A DNA stretch of 64,000 nucleotides from RYN-230 sp963723595 (GTDB lineage Bacteria > Actinomycetota > Actinomycetes > Streptosporangiales > Streptosporangiaceae), in contig CAVRRQ010000001.1 in the NCBI GenBank assembly GCA_963723595.1, forward strand, positions 744,001-808,000, in the 5' to 3' direction. The position numbers and the translations under genes were made by a program. Of this stretch, positions 8,466 through 16,549 are shown piece by piece (the stretch's first letter is position 1; the number at the start of each line of letters is the position of its first letter). A model generated the notes under the pieces. It had not been told where the DNA came from and did no database searches. It was given only the letters and a program-made list of their open reading frames with translations.

Positions 8466-8939
8466 TCATTCCAGGGAGCCAACCTGGTCGGCGTAGTAGG
8501 TTACCTCCGCCACGTGCTCGGCGATCTCGCGCAGTGTCCAGGCGCCTGGACGGGGCCGATCCCAGGCGTCCGCCCCGGCAGTCTCGTAGCGCAGCACGTA
8601 CCAGCGGCCGAGCCGGCGCAGCCGCGAGCATGCCTCGGCGTAATCCGGCTCGCTGAAGCGGGACCAGTCCGCGTCGAGCGTCACAGCCCGGCCGAGCCAC
8701 TCATCGGGCAGCGGGGTGGCTCCGGCCAGCAACGCCTCCACCTGATGCAGGTGATCCACCAGGTGATCGGCGATCCGGCGCAACGCCTTGTGCGGCGTCC
8801 ACGTGTTGGGCATGCCATCGTCCATCGTCCGCGCTATGGGCCGGCCATCCCACGCGTGCCAGGTCCGGGCCAGTTCCAGGCACCTGTCCACGGCTGCCAC
8901 TACCAGTAGTCCCGGGTTCGGGTCCGCGTCGTCAGTCAT
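8466..8939 (-). CDS. DinB-like four-helix-bundle protein
   Basis: The product is 157 residues, the usual size for DinB/YfiT-like proteins. HLVDHLHQVEALL (helix 2) and WTLREIAEHVAEVTYYADQV (last helix) supply His residues spaced as in the three-His metal site of the DinB superfamily, whose members include thiol-dependent S-transferases using mycothiol or bacillithiol. The N-terminal segment also has the aromatic-rich WHAWDGRP. Substrate unknown. It lies divergently from the acetyltransferase at 9026, with 86 bp between starts. Confidence 0.65.
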   Translation of the reverse strand: MTDDADPNPGLLVVAAVDRCLELARTWHAWDGRPIARTMDDGMPNTWTPHKALRRIADHLVDHLHQVEALLAGATPLPDEWLGRAVTLDADWSRFSEPDYAEACSRLRRLGRWYVLRYETAGADAWDRPRPGAWTLREIAEHVAEVTYYADQVGSLE

Positions 8940-9025
8940 GCTCCGACTCTGGCCGGATAATGCTTCGGCCAGCGCCGAAGCATGACTGCGCGGGAGGAGG
9001 CGGCCCGGATCGGTACCGTCGTTGC

Positions 9026-9562
9026 ATGCCCGAACTGATCGCGCCTACCGTCCGCCTGCACGCGGCTTGGCTCGAGGCACATCACGAGTGGGGTCCCGGC
9101 GTCCACGAGGACGGTTTCGGACTCCATTCGTCTGATGAGGTGGACTCGCTAGCCGGGTTCGCGGCCTGGGTGGCCCGGCTGACCGCCCAGTCGGATCCGG
9201 CGCAGCCGGTGGACGCTGGCCGGGTGCACTGCACGTACCGATGGATCGTCGAGAACGACCGGGTGCTCGGCGCGATCGCGCTGAGGCACGAGCTGAACGA
9301 CCGCCTGATGCAGCTGGGCCACATCGGCTACGGCATCCGGCCGTCCGCGCGCCGGCGCGGGCTGGCCACCTGGGCGCTGGGCCGGATGCTCGGTGAGGCG
9401 CGGGTACTCGGCCTGGACCGGGTGCTGATCGTCTGCGAGGCCGGCAATGTCGCCTCGGCGAAGACGATCGAGCGCCACGGCGGCGTCCTCGAAGAAATCC
9501 GGGACACTAACTACGGTCCCATGCGGCGATATTGGATCAAGACTGGCGAGCCGAGCGCGTGA
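9026..9562 (+). CDS. GNAT-family N-acetyltransferase
   Basis: The product is 178 residues from ATG 9026 (MPELIAPTVRLHAAW). The acetyl-CoA-binding signature is GYGIRPSARRRGLATWALG (motif A, with R-R-x-G-L-A), preceded by VLGAIALRHELN (beta strand 4) and followed by VLIVCEAGNVASAKTIERHG, the motif B pattern with N-x-A-S. Members acetylate amines of small molecules or protein N-termini; the substrate is not predictable. An upstream in-frame extension to 8960 exists but would run back towards the divergent DinB gene, so the shorter start was chosen. Confidence 0.85.
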   Translation: MPELIAPTVRLHAAWLEAHHEWGPGVHEDGFGLHSSDEVDSLAGFAAWVARLTAQSDPAQPVDAGRVHCTYRWIVENDRVLGAIALRHELNDRLMQLGHIGYGIRPSARRRGLATWALGRMLGEARVLGLDRVLIVCEAGNVASAKTIERHGGVLEEIRDTNYGPMRRYWIKTGEPSA

Positions 9563-9635
9563 TCCCCGGCAGGAGATGTTGCACTGGCCGCCACCTCCGT
9601 CTTCATCGGCCTGGAGGCGGCCCGCTTCAACAGCG

Positions 9636-10199
9636 TCAGAACTCGGTCTTGAGCCGCTCGATCTCCTGGGCGCGCTCGCGCAGTTGCGCGTAAGCCGGGC
9701 GCTCCCGGATGCGGGCCAGGGCCCAGCGGACCGCCTCCGCGCGGCTGCCCGCGATGCCCGCGGTGATCAGCGCGTCCAGGGTCTCCAGGTCCACCGGGCC
9801 GAGCCGGGTCATCACGGCGGTCAGGTCGCCGCCGCCCTCTGTCGCGCGGCCCTCCAGCGAGCCGCGTGGCCTGCCGCCCAGCACCATCCGGGGTCCGTGG
9901 CCGGTATCGCCGCTGGTCCGGAACTCCAGCCGTCCCACCTCAGGAAGCTGGGCGGACAGGTCGCGGCGGAATTTCTTGATCGCCAGCCCGTGCGCCGCCT
10001 CGAACGCCTGAAGAGCCTGCTCCTGGCCCTCGGAACCTTCCTCCGCCGCAATGGTCAGCCGGACCAGCAGTTCTCCCGGCTCGATCACGGGATCATCCCC
10101 GTACTGGAGGACCTCGACCCGCTGTACGACGTCCGGGAAGCGCTCCCTGACTTCGTCGTGGATCTGCCCGGCGAGATGGTTGATCGCTGCCTCGTCCAT
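9636..10199 (-). CDS. Conserved hypothetical protein with a ribbon-helix-helix-like C-terminus
   Basis: The product is 187 residues from ATG 10199, preceded by CTGGAGGCGG (good SD). I do not recognise the N-terminal two thirds. The C-terminus (VDLETLDALITAGIAGSRAE, then AVRWALARIRERP) has the strand-helix-turn-helix pattern of RHH/CopG-like proteins in the arrangement 'L-D-L-I-x-x-G-I-x-x-S-R-A-E-A'. It then ends in a charged helix. A 7-bp inverted repeat lies 14 bp upstream of the start, which would suit autoregulation. A DNA-binding role is inference. Confidence 0.55.
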   Translation of the reverse strand: MDEAAINHLAGQIHDEVRERFPDVVQRVEVLQYGDDPVIEPGELLVRLTIAAEEGSEGQEQALQAFEAAHGLAIKKFRRDLSAQLPEVGRLEFRTSGDTGHGPRMVLGGRPRGSLEGRATEGGGDLTAVMTRLGPVDLETLDALITAGIAGSRAEAVRWALARIRERPAYAQLRERAQEIERLKTEF

Positions 10200-10212
10200 G
10201 TCCGCCTCCAGA

Positions 10213-10238
10213 TGTTACATAAGAAACCCACTGTAACA
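10213..10238 (-). promoter_or_regulatory. Inverted repeat upstream of the RHH-like gene (possible operator)
   Basis: TGTTACA (10213-10219) and TGTAACA (10232-10238) form perfect 7-bp arms 12 bp apart in the short divergent region before the minus-strand gene starting at 10199. The AT-rich arms stand out from the GC-rich background. It is likely a regulator-binding or promoter site; which protein binds is unknown. Confidence 0.45.
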
Positions 10239-10311
10239 CGAAGTTTCAGCAGGAAGCCTAGCTGGGTACCGGCATGGCCGGGCCGGTGGGCGCAGTGGGA
10301 GGCTGTCTGCC

Positions 10312-11850
10312 ATGCGAACTGTGATCGTCACCGGCGACGGCCTCACCGTCCAGGACGTTATCGACGTGGCCCGCGGCGAGGCCCGCGCCGAGCTCAGCCC
10401 CGACGTGCCCGCCACCATGGAGTTCAGCCGCTCCGTCGTGGCCGCCGCGACCCAGGGGGACACCCCTGTCTACGGGGTGAACACCGGCTTCGGCGCGCTG
10501 GCTGACACGCCGGTCCCCATCCAGGACCTGGCCCGGCTGCAGCGCGCCATCGTCCGCTCGCACGCCGCGGGCACCGGGGCGCCTCTCGACGACGCAACCG
10601 TCCGCGCGATCCTCCTGCTGCGCGCCCGGACCCTGGCCGCCGGCTACTCGGGCGTCCGCCCGGACCTGCCGCGGCGCCTGCTGGAGCTGCTCGCCCTCGG
10701 CCTGCTCCCGGTGGTCCCGTCCAAGGGCTCGGTCGGCGCGTCCGGGGACCTGGCCCAGCTCGCCCACCTGGCCCAGCCGCTGATCGGCGAGGGCCGGCTG
10801 CGCGGCCCGGGCGACCCGCCGGAGGGCCGCCCGAGCGCCGAGGTGCTGGCCGAGCACCAACTGGAACCGCTGGAGCTGGCCCCCAAGGAAGGCCTGTCCC
10901 TGGTCAACGGGACCGAGCCGATGCAGGCCCTGCTGGCGTTCTCCGTCTACGACGCGCTGATGCTGGTCCAGGTGGCCGACATCGCCTGTGCCCTGTCGAT
11001 CGAGGCGCTGCTGGGCACCGACCGGCCCTACGACGAGCGGGTGCAGGCCCTGCGGCCGCACCCGGGCCAGCTGGACAGCGCGGCCAACCTGCGCGCCCTG
11101 CTGGCCGGCTCGCCGCTGCTGGCCAGCCACCGGCACAGCCGCCACGCCGTGCAGGACGCGTACTGCCTGCGCTGCGCGCCGCAGGTGCACGGCGCGGTCC
11201 GGGACGTGCTGGCCCACGCCAGCCGGGTCATCGACATCGAGCTGGGCGCGGTGGTGGACAACCCGATCGTGGTGGCCGACGGCGAGGTGATGACATCCGG
11301 GAACTTCCACGGCGAGCCGCTGGCCTTCGCGGCGGACATGCTGGCCATGGCCCTGTCCGAGCTGGCCAGCATCAGCGAGCGCCGGGTGGACCGGATGCTG
11401 GACCCGGCGTTCTCCCGCGGCCTGCCGCCGTTCCTGGCCCCGGACGCGGGCACCAACTCCGGCTTCATGCTCGCCCAGTACACCGCCGCGTCCCTGGTCA
11501 GCGAGAACAAGGTGCTCTCCCACCCGGCCAGCGTGGACACCATCCCCACCTCCGGCAAGCAGGAAGATCACGTGTCCATGGGCTGGACCTCGGTCCGCAA
11601 GCTCCGCGAGGTGGTGGCGAACGTCCGGACCTGCCTGGCCGTCGAGGTCTGCTGCGCCGCCCAGGGCATCGACCTGCGGGCCGGCGTCGCCGCCCCCAGC
11701 GAGCCCCTCCGGGCCGTGCACGCGGCGATCCGGGCCCGGGTGCCGATGATGCCCGTGGACCGTGAAGTCGCCGGGCAGATCACGGCGGTCGACGCCTTGC
11801 TGCCGTCACTATCCGCAACGGCTGGCGCGGCGGCTGGTCCCCTGCGCTAG
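10312..11850 (+). CDS. hutH: Histidine ammonia-lyase (MIO-type aromatic amino acid lyase)
   Basis: The product is 512 residues, the standard HAL length. GSVGASGDLAQLAHLAQPL carries the Ala143-Ser144-Gly145 triad that cyclises to the MIO electrophile. TPVYGVNTGFG holds the catalytic Tyr54, and GTNSGFMLAQYTAASLVSEN and SGKQEDHVSMG match the family's later active-site blocks. The enzyme deaminates L-histidine to urocanate as the first step of histidine breakdown. No hutU/I/F genes are nearby. The next gene, a class IV aminotransferase, starts 10 bp after the stop and is probably co-transcribed. Histidine is the likely substrate, but phenylalanine or tyrosine specificity is not excluded. Confidence 0.9.
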   Translation: MRTVIVTGDGLTVQDVIDVARGEARAELSPDVPATMEFSRSVVAAATQGDTPVYGVNTGFGALADTPVPIQDLARLQRAIVRSHAAGTGAPLDDATVRAILLLRARTLAAGYSGVRPDLPRRLLELLALGLLPVVPSKGSVGASGDLAQLAHLAQPLIGEGRLRGPGDPPEGRPSAEVLAEHQLEPLELAPKEGLSLVNGTEPMQALLAFSVYDALMLVQVADIACALSIEALLGTDRPYDERVQALRPHPGQLDSAANLRALLAGSPLLASHRHSRHAVQDAYCLRCAPQVHGAVRDVLAHASRVIDIELGAVVDNPIVVADGEVMTSGNFHGEPLAFAADMLAMALSELASISERRVDRMLDPAFSRGLPPFLAPDAGTNSGFMLAQYTAASLVSENKVLSHPASVDTIPTSGKQEDHVSMGWTSVRKLREVVANVRTCLAVEVCCAAQGIDLRAGVAAPSEPLRAVHAAIRARVPMMPVDREVAGQITAVDALLPSLSATAGAAAGPLR

Positions 11851-11859
11851 CTTTTTCCT

Positions 11860-12684
11860 GTGACGGTGTGGATGAACGGCACGCTGGTGCCGGACGACCA
11901 GGCCCGGGTCCCCGTGACCGATCACGGGCTGACCACCGGGGACGGGGTGTTCGAGGCGCTCAAGGTCACCGGGGGAGCGCCCTTCGCGCTGACCCGGCAC
12001 CTGGCCCGGCTGAGCGCCTCCGCGGCGGGGCTGGGCCTGCCCGGCCCGGACCTGGACCAGATCCGGGCCGGGGTGGACGCGGTGCTGGACGGGGCGGGCC
12101 GCCCGGACCGGGCCCGGATCCGGATCACGGTCACGGCGGGGGAGTCCGCGCTGGGCTCCCAGCGGACCAGCAAGGCGCCGGCCACGATCATCCAGCTCGG
12201 TGAGCTGCACGACGCGGCGCCCACCTGCGACGTGATCATGTTTCCCTGGCCCCGGAACGAGCGGGGCGCCCTGGCCGGGGTCAAGACGACCTCCTACGCC
12301 GAGAACGTGTTCGCGCTGTCCTACGCGCAGCAGCAGGGCGGCGCCGAGGCGATCTTCGGGAACCTGGCCGGGAACCTGTGCGAGGGCTCGGGGACCAACG
12401 TGTTCGTGGTGGCCGGCGGGCGGCTGGTCACGCCGCCGCTGTCGGCGGGCTGCCTGGCCGGGGTGACCCGCGGCCTGGTCATCGAGTGGGCCGGCGCCGT
12501 GGAGGAAGACCTGCCGCTGTCTGCGCTGGCCGGGGCCCGGGAAGCCTTCCTGACCGGGACGACCCGCGATGTGCAGCCGATCCGCAGCGTGGACGGGGTG
12601 CTGCTGCCCGCGGTGCCCGGCCCGGTGACCCGCAAGGCCGCGGACATCTTCGCCGAGCGCTCAGCCCAGGACGTGGATCCCTAG
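11860..12684 (+). CDS. Class IV PLP aminotransferase (aminodeoxychorismate lyase/BCAT-like)
   Basis: The product is 274 residues from GTG 11860. Fold-type IV features are clear: MNGTLVPDDQARVPVTDHGL, GDGVFEALKV, the PLP-binding lysine at about 142 (LAGVKTTSYAENV), EAIFGNLAGNLCEGSGTNVF (with E-G-S-G-T-N-V-F) and REAFLTGTTRDVQPI. Length and the short N-terminus fit 4-amino-4-deoxychorismate lyase (PabC, folate synthesis) better than BCAT, but D-amino-acid transaminases look similar. It follows hutH with a 9-bp gap, so an operon is likely although the metabolic link is unclear. No pabA/B genes are in view. Confidence 0.8.
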   Translation: MTVWMNGTLVPDDQARVPVTDHGLTTGDGVFEALKVTGGAPFALTRHLARLSASAAGLGLPGPDLDQIRAGVDAVLDGAGRPDRARIRITVTAGESALGSQRTSKAPATIIQLGELHDAAPTCDVIMFPWPRNERGALAGVKTTSYAENVFALSYAQQQGGAEAIFGNLAGNLCEGSGTNVFVVAGGRLVTPPLSAGCLAGVTRGLVIEWAGAVEEDLPLSALAGAREAFLTGTTRDVQPIRSVDGVLLPAVPGPVTRKAADIFAERSAQDVDP

Positions 12685-12711
12685 GCTCCGGGGATTCAAG
12701 GCCCGCAAGAT

Positions 12712-13170
12712 TCAGGAGGATGCCGGTCCGCTCGCCGGCTCGCCGAGGGCCCGCAGGGCCGCCGCGACCACTTCCCGGCGCAGGTCAGCGTCCAGGGCGT
12801 GGTCTTTCCGTCCAGGCGCCCGAGCGCCCGGTCACCCTGCACCGGCTCCCCGAAACCGGGTCGGCGCGGACCGTGGCCAGCACCGCGAACAGCACCGCGC
12901 CGAGGGCGCAGCGGGCCCGCATCACGCGGGCAGGGCTGTCGTCACCGGCCAGGACGGCGACGATGGGGCGGAACTTCTCCCTCGCCTTCAGGTGACCGTG
13001 GCTACCGGACGAGGGGTCGTTGAAGCCGGTCCCGATGAGCAGAGCGTGGCGCGAGAGCATGTCGGCCACCCGGGTCAGCAGCTGCTGACACCGTCGCGCC
13101 CGCGCCCGGCCAACCCCGGGCCGGCGCCCGGTCCGCTGAACGCCTAGAACCCGGGGCATCCCAGCCGGGC
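12712..13170 (-). pseudogene. Possible TetR-like regulator remnant
   Basis: No intact gene lies between 12685 and 13231. On the minus strand one frame reads LTRVADMLSRHALLIG and FRPIVAVLAGDDSPARVMRA, CALGAVLFAVLATVRADP, while another, ending at a TGA at 12712-12714, reads KDHALDADLRREVVAAALRA-LGEP. Together they resemble the C-terminal helices of TetR/AcrR regulators, but the DNA-binding N-terminus is missing and the frame is broken. This is a pattern judgement only. It may instead be unrelated non-coding DNA. Confidence 0.3.
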
Positions 13171-13231
13171 GATAAGTCCGTTAGGGCCAGTCCAGCAGTC
13201 CGTGGCGGGGTGCGTCCGGGGCCTGCGCGCC

Positions 13232-13654
13232 TCAGCTGCGGCGCAGCAGCTGGTTCAGCTCGCCATCGAGGTTGATGTACTCGCCTTCCCGCCCGGCCGG
13301 GATCACCTGGAACGTGCGGAGCAGGAAGCCGGCCAGCGCGGTCAGCGGGGCCTCGAAGTGGGCCTGGCCGAACGGCGAGGACAAGGAGATGTTCAGCACC
13401 CGCTGCCCGGTCGGCGTGTCCGCGGGCCACACCCGGACGTCACCGTCGCCCGCCGGCTCGGTCATCCCGCCCGCCAGCAGGTCCCGGGCGAAGATCCACT
13501 CAACCGGCTCGTCCATGCCCACATGAAACGCCATGCGGATGGCGTACGGATCCTCCGCCCGGTAGTGAAGACTCGCTGTGAGGGGAACGCCATCATGCTC
13601 GGGAACCACGAGTCTGAGGCCGAGCTCGGCTGCGACGGTGTTGCTGCTGTTCAT
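13232..13654 (-). CDS. SsgA-like sporulation and cell-division regulator (SALP)
   Basis: The product is 140 residues, the normal SALP size. SLHYRAEDPYAIRMAFHVG is the family hallmark, followed by VEWIFARDLLAGGM and VRVWP. A C-terminal block FEAPLTALAGFLLRTFQVIP-AGREG also matches. SALPs (SsgA, SsgB and relatives) occur in morphologically complex actinomycetes and control peptidoglycan work during septation; SsgB helps place FtsZ. The paralogue cannot be assigned from this window. Its start is ATG 13654. The gene stands alone, with a long non-coding stretch upstream. Confidence 0.9.
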   Translation of the reverse strand: MNSSNTVAAELGLRLVVPEHDGVPLTASLHYRAEDPYAIRMAFHVGMDEPVEWIFARDLLAGGMTEPAGDGDVRVWPADTPTGQRVLNISLSSPFGQAHFEAPLTALAGFLLRTFQVIPAGREGEYINLDGELNQLLRRS

Positions 13655-14436
13655 TGCCTCGCCAAACCTTTGCCTTGTATCCCGGAACGCCGGGCTTCAT
13701 CCATCCAGCGATGCCGTCTCACGGGGTGACGAGCCACGCAGGCACGAAAGCCTTCTGTATGAGGATTCCGCGAACGCTGCCTCTACTAACCTCGGTCACC
13801 ACGCACCAAATCAGTCGTGACCTGGGCAAACGCTTCTCGCGCCTCAACGTAATCATGACCCAGCACTGTTCCTGTGACCAGGAACAACACGCTGTGATCT
13901 AGCTCTCAGTAGCGATGGGGCGGAAATTTCGCTTCGCATCCCGTGCGCACCTCCGGGTTTGCGTTCAGATAGCGAACAATCGTGCTTTGTCCGATGCGGA
14001 AGCATACAGCCTTCCGGGTTGGGCGCACTACCCGATGCCACGACTTTCGCGCGGGCTTGTCCGGAATCATGACATTCCCCGACTTAATTCCCGTGTGGCG
14101 GTTATTCGTATTCAACGGGACAACGGCCCGGAACCCCTGAGCCCGGGTTTCCCGGCGGGGGCCGGCAAGGGTGCCAGACCCGTTCTGCGCCACCAGAGTG
14201 ATCTTCCCGAAGTCCCAGGTGGCCGCCTGCCTGCGGGGGCCGCTCAGGGCCGTCTGCGGACGTCCGGGGCCAGCTGGGGGGGCGGGGTTCCGCCCTGCGG
14301 CGCGACCCCGGGTGCGGCCCGCGCCGCAGGGCGGGAATCGGACGCGTACGGCGGCGCCCCGGGCCCGCCGGTAGGCTACTCTGTGTTGGCCCGCGAGCGT
14401 TCCGGCCGTCAGGAGCCGGGCCGTTTGAGGGCGCCA
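13655..14436. other. Non-coding stretch with hairpins upstream of tRNA-Val(CAC)
   Basis: No convincing protein gene is seen. A 95-codon minus-strand frame (13906-14193) resembles nothing I know. Two structures stand out. A perfect 8-bp hairpin (13867-13874/13879-13886, TGTTCCTG arm) lies near the left. A strong GC hairpin of 14 perfect pairs (14291-14304/14320-14333, CGCCCTGCGGCGCG arm) extends to TTC/GAA with a one-base bulge. The second ends about 100 bp before the tRNA. TAGGCT at 14372-14377 could be a -10 element for it, but there is no clear -35. Confidence 0.5.
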
Positions 14437-14511
14437 GGGCGATTAGCTCAGCGGTAGAGCGCTGCCTTCACACGGCAGAAGTCGCTGGTTCGAACCCAGC
14501 ATCGCCCACCA
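14437..14511 (+). tRNA. tRNA-Val (CAC)
   Basis: Plus strand: acceptor GGGCGAT/ATCGCCC, D stem GCTC/GAGC, anticodon stem CTGCC/GGCAG with loop TTCACAC (anticodon CAC), T stem GCTGG/CCAGC with TTCGAAC, discriminator A and encoded CCA. All stems pair perfectly. Confidence 0.95.
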
Positions 14512-14734
14512 GCCCAGGCCTGGCGTCAGGCCAGCTCAGAAGCTCTTTCGGACAGACCTCATCCTGCTCACCGGATGGGGTCTTCCTCCTGGTCAGGGCG
14601 GACGATACGTCGGCGGCAGATGGGCCCGCCCGTCCGGGACACGAGGGGTCAGCCGCGGCCGGGGCGCCAGCCCGCGCGGCGAGGTGTTGAAGATCAGCCC
14701 CGAGGCCGGCTGGCCCACCCTTTAGGCTTCGGCC

Positions 14735-15103
14735 ATGCAGATCATCGAGGGTGCGGGGCAGTGGGTGGCGCCGGCGGCTGGCGCGGCCAATGACTGGGCC
14801 GAGCACTTCAAGGTGCCGGCCCTGTCCGTGGGGACCTACTGCATACCGGCGGGCGGGACCGACGACCAGAGCCCGCATACCGAGGACGAGATCTATGTGG
14901 TGACCGCCGGCCGGGCCCGGATCGAGACGCCGCACGGTGTGGCCGAGGTGGGTCCCGGTTCGGTGATCTTCGTGCCCGCGGGCGAGGAGCACCGCTTCGC
15001 CGGCATCACCGGGGACCTGGCGCTGCTGGTCGTGTTCGGCCCGGCGTACGGCACGCAAGCCATGATCAAGAACCCCGCCCGTGCTGCCGGCGAGGCTCAG
15101 TAG
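14735..15103 (+). CDS. Single-domain cupin protein
   Basis: The product is 122 residues. The two cupin motifs are visible: PHTEDEIYVVTAGRARIET (motif 1, H-x-E-D-E) and PGSVIFVPAGEEHRF (motif 2, P-x-E-E-H). They give a small beta-barrel with a metal site made by His, Glu and His. Such proteins range from isomerases and dioxygenases to sugar-binding sensors; no specific function can be given. Start ATG 14735. It is bounded downstream by a strong hairpin and has no obvious operon partner. Confidence 0.8.
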   Translation: MQIIEGAGQWVAPAAGAANDWAEHFKVPALSVGTYCIPAGGTDDQSPHTEDEIYVVTAGRARIETPHGVAEVGPGSVIFVPAGEEHRFAGITGDLALLVVFGPAYGTQAMIKNPARAAGEAQ

Positions 15104-15123
15104 CTGAGCTTGCGGGCGGGCTC

Positions 15124-15160
15124 GGGCCAGGCTTCCCCCTATCACCGGGGAGCCTGGCCC
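15124..15160. terminator. Bidirectional terminator between the convergent cupin and secreted-protein genes
   Basis: GGGCCAGGCT plus CCCC (15124-15138) pairs with GGGG plus AGCCTGGCCC (about 15147-15160), leaving one bulged T and a short loop. It lies between the stop of the plus-strand cupin gene and the stop of the minus-strand gene at 15189, so it can serve both. Confidence 0.7.
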
Positions 15161-15188
15161 TTACCAGCTGGCCATCAGGCGGTGGCCG

Positions 15189-15761
15189 TTACTTCGTCAG
15201 CACCGCGCTCAACAGGAAGGACGCGACCGCGCCCTTCGCCAGCTCCGGCGCGCTCGAGCTCATGTTGCACTGGCCCTTCTTCGGGCCGGACTTGTACCTC
15301 GGCCCGTACCCGGCGAAGCGGACCTGCACCGCGCCCGGGCCCGAGGCCCCGGCGAACTTGCCGGTGCTCCGCCTGCTCGCCACGCGGAAGGCGACGTAGG
15401 TCGCGAACGAGAAGTGGCAGGCCTTCACGTTGACATGCTGCGTGCTGGTCGGCCTGGCGGTGACCACCACCGCCAGGTTCCCGGCCGAGGTGGGGAACGT
15501 GTGGCGCTGACCCTTCTTCGGGCCAGTGCCCCCGCCGGTGGAAAAGACGCCGTGAGCCGTCACCAGCCCCCGCCAGGCCACGGGGATGATGGGGTTATTC
15601 GCGGTCGCGCGCTTGCCGTGGATGACGCCGTAGGCGATCTCCGGGCCGGTGATCGGCCTGCTGGCCGCATGACTGCTCGCCAGCGCCGGGCCCCCCGAGA
15701 ACACCAGCGCGGCAGTGCCGCCCGCCATGGCCAGCGCCATGAACTTGGTTCTGAGTTGCAT
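15189..15761 (-). CDS. Secreted protein of unknown function
   Basis: The product is 190 residues. The N-terminus is a clear Sec signal: basic MQLRTK, a hydrophobic run FMALAMAGGTAALVFSGG, then ALASSHA, with cleavage likely after ALA. The mature part has two Cys (KACHFSF and KKGQCNMS) that could form a disulfide, and the sequence GPKKGQ occurs twice (about residues 80 and 166). The rest looks beta-rich. I do not recognise a family. It has its own terminator downstream and about 790 bp of gene-free sequence upstream. Confidence 0.65.
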   Translation of the reverse strand: MQLRTKFMALAMAGGTAALVFSGGPALASSHAASRPITGPEIAYGVIHGKRATANNPIIPVAWRGLVTAHGVFSTGGGTGPKKGQRHTFPTSAGNLAVVVTARPTSTQHVNVKACHFSFATYVAFRVASRRSTGKFAGASGPGAVQVRFAGYGPRYKSGPKKGQCNMSSSAPELAKGAVASFLLSAVLTK

Positions 15762-16549
15762 TGTCCCCCCTCTTTGGAAGATACCGATTCTTGCTATGAG
15801 AGGCGACGCTACTCCGCGCGGACCGGGCCCGGAAGAGGCCGCTAAAAGCCCACTGGCGGGCCATGCTCTTAATCGCGGCGCGAGCGCGGCCCGCTCGACG
15901 ACGACATGTCAGCCTGGGGCCTTATTAGTACCAGTACGTCACGATTCGCGGCAATCTGAAGACGGTTTGCGGCGATAGCAGCCCAGTTCGTCATTCAGTG
16001 ATGGGGCGCCGCATTTTCTGCTGGCGCTGACGCGGATAGGCAGCGGCTCCGCCTAACTCTTTTAATGCTTCGATGGCGCTTATTCAGCGTGCCTGGCGGG
16101 TCGCTGCGGAGGGCCTGAACTCTTCGCTGCAGAGCGTCCGGTCAGGCTTCCTGGCGACGTGCCGAACCGGCGGCCGCTCAAGAGAAGGCACGTGGGAATG
16201 GTCTTCCCACGGCGCGGTCTAGCGCGCATCGCGTGTTACCACTGCTCCCTGTCGTAGCTGCAGGCGCAGCAGAATGAGGTAGCACCATGCCTGGGCCGAT
16301 GATTAACCCAGCATCGAGAGTTCCGGGCAGGCGATCTTTTACCCGTCCCCGGAGAGGTCACGGCGTGTTCACTGGCCGAGGCTCTTGAGGTGTCACAGCA
16401 GTCACGCTTGCCCCACAGGCCACGGCGTTCTTTAATGATCCCGGGGTGCGCCTTGAAGATATTTTTACTGGCTGAATGCAGGCCTGAAACCCGGCTTCAA
16501 TTCAGGGAACCCCTGCCGTGTTTCCCGCCAGCCGCAATGCAGGCCGCGC
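15762..16549. other. Long gene-free region
   Basis: About 790 bp without a convincing gene. Base composition is visibly less GC-rich than the neighbouring genes, and short frames on either strand show no family resemblance. I see no strong hairpin, tRNA or riboswitch motif. It lies upstream of the secreted-protein gene and downstream of the membrane protein gene, so the left part should hold the promoter of the former. It may be eroded coding DNA. Confidence 0.4.

Noticed and set aside
13906..14193. 95-codon minus-strand frame
   Set aside because: No recognisable motif, no clear ribosome site and atypical composition; treated as non-coding.
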